This document shows positions 60,205 through 64,000 of a stretch of 64,000 nucleotides of DNA, in pieces. The notes under the pieces are model-generated. The model saw only the letters and a program-made list of their open reading frames with translations, was not told the DNA's origin and did not search any database. A program made the position numbers and the translations under genes. The stretch's first letter is position 1, and every line of letters starts with the position of its first letter. The stretch is from Planotetraspora mira. Lineage in GTDB: Bacteria > Actinomycetota > Actinomycetes > Streptosporangiales > Streptosporangiaceae. The stretch lies in contig NZ_BOOO01000001.1 of NCBI RefSeq assembly GCF_016863275.1, positions 62,001-126,000 of the forward strand, in the 5' to 3' direction.

Positions 60205-61428
60205 ATGTCATCCCCCCACCGGCGTATCGGCCGGCACAGTCTCATCGCCACCGCCGCGCTGGCGCTCGCCGCCGTGGCGGGCTGCGGCGGTTCGTCCACG
60301 ACGGGCTCGGCCCCCGCACCGGGGAGCACCGGTTTCACCCCGCCCAAGATCGAGGCGCTGAAGTCGCTCGGGCAGGGCGAAGGCCAGGTCAACCTGGTGG
60401 CCTGGGCGGGGTACGCCGAGGACGGCTCCAACGACCCGAAGGTCGACTGGGTGCACCCCTTCGAGCAGGCCACCGGCTGCAAGGTCAACACCAAGACCGC
60501 CGGCACTTCGGACGAGATGGTCAACCTGATGAAGACCGGCGAGTACGACGCCGTGTCCGCCTCGGGTGACGCCTCGCTGCGGCTGATCGCCTCGGGCACG
60601 GTCGCGCCGGTGAACACCGACCTCATCCCCAACTACAAGGACGTGTTCGAGGGCCTCAAGCTCAAGCCGTGGAACTCCGTCAACGGGGTCCCCTACGGCG
60701 TGCCGCACGGCCGTGGCGCGAACCTCCTGATGTGGCGGACGGACAAGGTCACGACGCCGCCGGACTCGTGGAGCGTCGTGTTCGACGGGGCCTCGCCGTA
60801 CAAGGGGCACGTGACGGCGTACGACTCGCCGATCTACATCGCCGACGCGGCGCTGTACCTGATGTCCACCAAGCCCGAACTCGGCATCAAGGACCCGTAC
60901 GCGCTGGACGACAAGCAACTCCAGGCGGCGGTCGACCTGCTGAAGCAGCAGAAGGCGAACATCGGCGAGTACTGGTCCGACTACACCAAGGCGGTCCAGA
61001 GCTTCAAGAGCGGCGACACCGTGGTGGGGACGACCTGGCAGGTCATCGCCAACCTGACCGAGGCCGAGAAGGCGCCGGTCCAGGTGACGTTGCCCAAGGA
61101 GGGCTCGACCGGCTGGTCGGACACCTGGATGGTCGCGGCCAAGGCCCAGCACCCCGACTGCGCGTACGAGTGGATGGACTGGATCATCTCCCCCAAGGCC
61201 AACGCCCAGGTGGCGGAGTGGTTCGGCGAGGCCCCGTCCAACGCCAAGGCGTGTGACGAGACGTCCGACAAGACGTTCTGCGACACCTTCCACGCAGCCG
61301 ACGAGAGCTACTTCTCCAAGGTCCACTACTGGACCACGCCGATCGCCCAGTGCCTCGACGGCCGTACGGACGTCAAGTGCACCGACTACTCGGAGTGGAC
61401 CCGAGCCTGGACCGAGATCAAGGGCTGA
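60205..61428 (+). CDS. potD: Polyamine-type ABC substrate-binding lipoprotein (PotD-like)
   Basis: 407 residues. Lipoprotein signal ending AVAGC. The fold is the type II periplasmic binding protein of the PotD/PotF group: NLVAWAGYAEDGSNDP, GTSDEMVNLMKTGEYDAVSASGDASLRLI, NGVPYGVPHGRGANLLMWRTD. AAGGAG lies eight bases before the ATG. Between it and the permease genes is the second repeat array. Confidence 0.9.
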   Translation: MSSPHRRIGRHSLIATAALALAAVAGCGGSSTTGSAPAPGSTGFTPPKIEALKSLGQGEGQVNLVAWAGYAEDGSNDPKVDWVHPFEQATGCKVNTKTAGTSDEMVNLMKTGEYDAVSASGDASLRLIASGTVAPVNTDLIPNYKDVFEGLKLKPWNSVNGVPYGVPHGRGANLLMWRTDKVTTPPDSWSVVFDGASPYKGHVTAYDSPIYIADAALYLMSTKPELGIKDPYALDDKQLQAAVDLLKQQKANIGEYWSDYTKAVQSFKSGDTVVGTTWQVIANLTEAEKAPVQVTLPKEGSTGWSDTWMVAAKAQHPDCAYEWMDWIISPKANAQVAEWFGEAPSNAKACDETSDKTFCDTFHAADESYFSKVHYWTTPIAQCLDGRTDVKCTDYSEWTRAWTEIKG

Positions 61429-61450
61429 CCCCACCCCCCTTTTTTTGGCC

Positions 61451-61856
61451 GTGATCATGCACAGGTTCGGAAACAGGCCCGCTGACCAGGCCAAACCCCA
61501 AGCGTGATCATGCACAGGTTCGGCGGCAGGTCCGTTGACCAGGTGAAATCCAGTTCGCGATCATGCACAGGTTCGGAGATACGCCGGCCCAGCTGGGAGA
61601 ACACGGTCCGTGATCATGCAGTCGGCGACGGCGTGCATGATCACGGACGGCGTCACCGCAGGTCGGGCGGGACGTGCACGAACTTGCGCATGATCACGGA
61701 AGGCGTCACCCCAGGTTGGGCGGCACGTGCGCGAACCTGCGCATGATCACGACGTGCGTCGCCGCAGCTCAGCCCAGCTGATCACGAATGTGTGCATGAT
61801 CACGGCGGGGGTTGGGGCAGGTCGCTCGGGGTGCCCACGAATGTGTGCATGATCAC
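61451..61856. repeat. 53-bp-pitch inverted repeat array 2 (4 forward + 5 inverted units)
   Basis: Forward units start at 61451, 61504, 61557 and 61610, exactly 53 bp apart; inverted units end at 61644, 61697, 61750, 61803 and 61856, again exactly 53 bp apart. The first two forward units are the perfect GTGATCATGCACAGGTTCGG. The centre, 61610-61644, is 35 bp with perfect 11-bp arms, the same layout as array 1 at 36806-36840. Spacers of 33 bp share a GACCAGG/GACCTGG core. An eight-base T-run directly precedes the array. It fills most of the 465-bp gap between potD and potB, on the transcribed strand of the operon; nothing else recognisable lies in that gap. Confidence 0.95.
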
Positions 61857-61893
61857 GCGCAAGAGAGGCGTGGAGAGTGAGAGAGAAGGAAGC

Positions 61894-62769
61894 ATGACGG
61901 CGAGTGCTGCTTTGGGGGATGGGGAGGCCGCGGGCCTTCGGCGGCGGGTGGCGGCCTTCTTGCACAGACACGCCCGCGTACGGCTGTCGCTGCTGCTGTC
62001 GGCTCCCCTCGCCTGGCTGGGCCTGGCATACCTGGGCTCCCTGGCCGCCCTGTTCGTGACCGCTTTCTGGTCGACCGACACCTTCACCGGCGACCTGGTC
62101 AAGGTCTTCACCTGGGCCAACTTCCAGGACCTCGTCACGGGTGAGGTCTACCGGACGGTCGCCCTGCGCTCCCTCTGGGTCGCCGCCGCGGTGACGGTCA
62201 TCGACCTGGTGATCGCCTTCCCCATGGCGTTCGCGATGGCCAAGCTCGCCTCGCCGCGGTCCCAGCGGTGGCTGGTGATCCTCGTCCTCACTCCCCTGTG
62301 GGCCTCCTACCTGGTCAAGGCGTACGCCTGGCGGGTGTTGCTCTCGTCCGGCGGCATCCTCGGCTGGGGGTACGGCCTGACCGCGACGATCGCGACGCTC
62401 TCCTACCTCTGGTTGCCGTACATGATCCTGCCGATCTACGCGGGTCTCGAACGGCTGCCCAACGCCCTGCTGGACGCGTCCGGCGACCTCGGGGCCCGCG
62501 GCTGGCGGACGTTCAGGACCGTGGTGTGGCCGCTGACGTTCCCGGCCGTCGTCGCGGGCTCGATCTTCACGTTCTCGTTGTCGCTGGGCGACTACATCAC
62601 CGTGAAGATCGTCGGCGGCAAGTCGCAGCTCATCGGCAACGTCGTCTACGACAACATCGGCGCGGCCAACAACCTCCCCTTCGCCGCGGCCGTGGCCACC
62701 GTCCCAGTCCTGATCATGCTGGTCTACCTCGCGGCCGTCCGCCGTACCGGCGCGCTGGACAACCTGTGA
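61894..62769 (+). CDS. potB: Polyamine-type ABC importer permease (PotB-like)
   Basis: 291 residues with six helices. It has the binding-protein-dependent permease loop DASGDLGARGWRTFRTVVWPLTFPAVVAG (the EAA-like loop that docks on PotA) and LTPLWASYLVKAYAWRVLL. AAGGA precedes the ATG. It begins 37 bp after the repeat array ends. Confidence 0.9.
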   Translation: MTASAALGDGEAAGLRRRVAAFLHRHARVRLSLLLSAPLAWLGLAYLGSLAALFVTAFWSTDTFTGDLVKVFTWANFQDLVTGEVYRTVALRSLWVAAAVTVIDLVIAFPMAFAMAKLASPRSQRWLVILVLTPLWASYLVKAYAWRVLLSSGGILGWGYGLTATIATLSYLWLPYMILPIYAGLERLPNALLDASGDLGARGWRTFRTVVWPLTFPAVVAGSIFTFSLSLGDYITVKIVGGKSQLIGNVVYDNIGAANNLPFAAAVATVPVLIMLVYLAAVRRTGALDNL

Positions 62770-62782
62770 AGAAGGAGACGCG

Positions 62783-63580
62783 GTGAATCTGTCCCGTCCG
62801 GCCCGCCTGCTGCTCAGGACCGCGCTGGTCCTCGGCCTCGGCGTCATCTACGTGCCGCTGGCCGTGGTGATCCTCAACTCCTTCAACTCCGACCGCACCT
62901 TCGGATGGCCGCCCCCGGGGCTGACGTTCCAGTGGTGGCATTCGGCATGGAACTCCAGCGGTGTCCGCGACGCCCTGTGGACCTCGGTCCAGGCGGGGCT
63001 CGGCGCCACCGCGATCGCCCTCGTCCTCGGCACGATGGCCGCCTTCGCCGTACAGCGTTACCGGTTCTTCGGCAAGAACAGCGTCTCGCTGCTCATCGTG
63101 CTGCCGATCGCGCTGCCGGGGATCGTGACCGGCATCGCGCTGAGTAACACCTTCCACACGGTCCTGGGGATCCCCCTCGGAATGCTGACGGTGATCGTCG
63201 GGCACGCCACCTTCTGCGTGGTCACGGTCTACAACAACGTGCTGGCGCGCCTGCGCCGGATGGGTCTGGGGCTCGAGGAGGCGTCGGCCGACCTGGGCGC
63301 CGACACCTTCACCACGTTCCGCCTGGTCACGTTCCCGATGATGCGGTCGGCACTGCTCGCGGGCGGCCTGCTGGCCTTCGCGCTCTCGTTCGACGAGATC
63401 ATCGTGACCACGTTCACCTCGGGGGCGGGAGTCAGGACCCTGCCCATCTGGATCTTCGAGAACCTCTTCCGCCCGAACCAGGCTCCCGTGGTCAACGTGG
63501 TCGCCGCCGCCCTCATCGTCGTCTCGATCGTCCCCATCTACCTCGCCCAGCGGCTTTCAGGCGAGACGACCACGCACTGA
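62783..63580 (+). CDS. potC: Polyamine-type ABC importer permease (PotC-like)
   Basis: 265 residues with six helices. EAA-like loop is EASADLGADTFTTFRLVTFPMMRSALLAG; FDEIIVTTFTSGAGVRTLPIWIFENLF near the end is typical of PotC/PotI. GTG start with GAAGGAG upstream, 13 bp after potB. Its TGA is directly followed by the TCA stop of the convergent ABC exporter gene. Confidence 0.9.
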   Translation: MNLSRPARLLLRTALVLGLGVIYVPLAVVILNSFNSDRTFGWPPPGLTFQWWHSAWNSSGVRDALWTSVQAGLGATAIALVLGTMAAFAVQRYRFFGKNSVSLLIVLPIALPGIVTGIALSNTFHTVLGIPLGMLTVIVGHATFCVVTVYNNVLARLRRMGLGLEEASADLGADTFTTFRLVTFPMMRSALLAGGLLAFALSFDEIIVTTFTSGAGVRTLPIWIFENLFRPNQAPVVNVVAAALIVVSIVPIYLAQRLSGETTTH

Positions 63581-64000
63581 TCAGGAGGAATGGGTGGCCG
63601 ACGTCCAGGAGTCGTAGAGGTCGGCGTAGACGCCCGGCTCCTGGACCAGGACGGCGTGGGGACCCCGCTGGACGATGCGCCCGTGCTCGAACACGATGAC
63701 CTCGTCGGCCGCCTGGGCGGTCGACAGCCGGTGGGCGATGGAGACGGCGCTGCGGCCGCGGGTCACGCCGTCGAGCGCGCGAGCCAGCCGCACCTCGGTG
63801 GCCGGGTCGACGGCCGAGGTGGCCTCGTCCAGCAGCAGCAGGTCGGGATCCGCCAGGTAGGCCCTGGCGAGCGCCACGAGTTGCCGCTCCCCCGCCGACA
63901 GCGACTCCCCGCGCTGGCCCACGGCCGTGTCCAGCCCCGCGGGCAGGCCGTCGACCCAGTCGGCCAGGCCCAGTTCGGTCACGGCCAGCCGTACGTCGTC
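63581..64000 (-). CDS. ABC exporter, C-terminal end (partial)
   Basis: The frame runs off the window, so only the last 139 or so residues are seen: signature SLSAGERQLVALARAYLADPD, Walker B LLLLDEATSAVD and switch histidine SIAHRLST. This is the end of an exporter-type ATPase. The complete transporter and its partner lie outside the window. Confidence 0.85.
   Translation of the reverse strand, partial: DDVRLAVTELGLADWVDGLPAGLDTAVGQRGESLSAGERQLVALARAYLADPDLLLLDEATSAVDPATEVRLARALDGVTRGRSAVSIAHRLSTAQAADEVIVFEHGRIVQRGPHAVLVQEPGVYADLYDSWTSATHSS

Overview
This is a chromosomal segment of a very GC-rich actinomycete. Gene content and order (uvrB, coaE, rpsA, polA, a PaaI-type thioesterase, a branched-chain amino acid ABC transporter, an ANTAR response regulator, pyk, gltBD, lgt, trpABC, hisI) follow the conserved actinobacterial core; a Streptosporangiaceae-like organism is the best guess. 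That is inferred from gene order and protein style, not from a database search. I see no phage, transposase, integrase or CRISPR locus.

Layout. 1-5.4 kb: end of an MFS transporter, uvrB, a 43-residue ORF translationally coupled to a cupin gene, and a divergent XRE regulator / flavin-dependent oxidoreductase pair. 5.6-15.5 kb: an orphan membrane protein, an ArsB/SLC13-type transporter, coaE, a GNAT enzyme, rpsA with a recognisable promoter and terminator, a polysaccharide deacetylase, a DUF2127 membrane protein and polA. 15.5-23.5 kb: thioesterase, a candidate small RNA, the first branched-chain amino acid transporter (permease with a fused N-terminal domain, second permease, two ATPases), a lipoprotein, the convergent binding protein, the ANTAR regulator and an odd class I tRNA with anticodon CAA. 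23.7-29.9 kb: a PucR-type regulator divergent from a second complete liv operon. 30-38.7 kb: a heterodimeric ABC exporter, pyk, a lipoprotein, a DUF2784 protein and a secreted subtilase. 38.9-45 kb: gltD and gltB. 45.1-51 kb: a polyamine-synthase-like protein, a small membrane protein / VIT1 / lgt overlapping cluster, a DsbA-like thioredoxin and a MauE protein. 51.2-56.2 kb: a trp/his cluster with trpA, trpB, trpC and hisI but no trpE. 56.3-58.9 kb: GNAT, an orphan membrane protein, a Cache-domain sensor and a GntR/FCD regulator. 59-63.6 kb: a spermidine/putrescine-type ABC importer (ATPase, lipoprotein, two permeases), then the end of another ABC exporter.

The most unusual structure is non-coding. 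Two intergenic arrays (36647-36999 and 61451-61856) consist of a 20-bp unit containing TGATCA, repeated at an exact 53-bp pitch: four forward copies, then four or five inverted copies, folded about a 35-bp centre with perfect 11-bp arms. The pitch is about five helical turns, so the sites lie on one face of the DNA. One array lies inside the polyamine importer operon between binding protein and permeases; the other separates the subtilase and DUF2784 genes. A single extra unit lies at 38831. I know of no described element with this plan.
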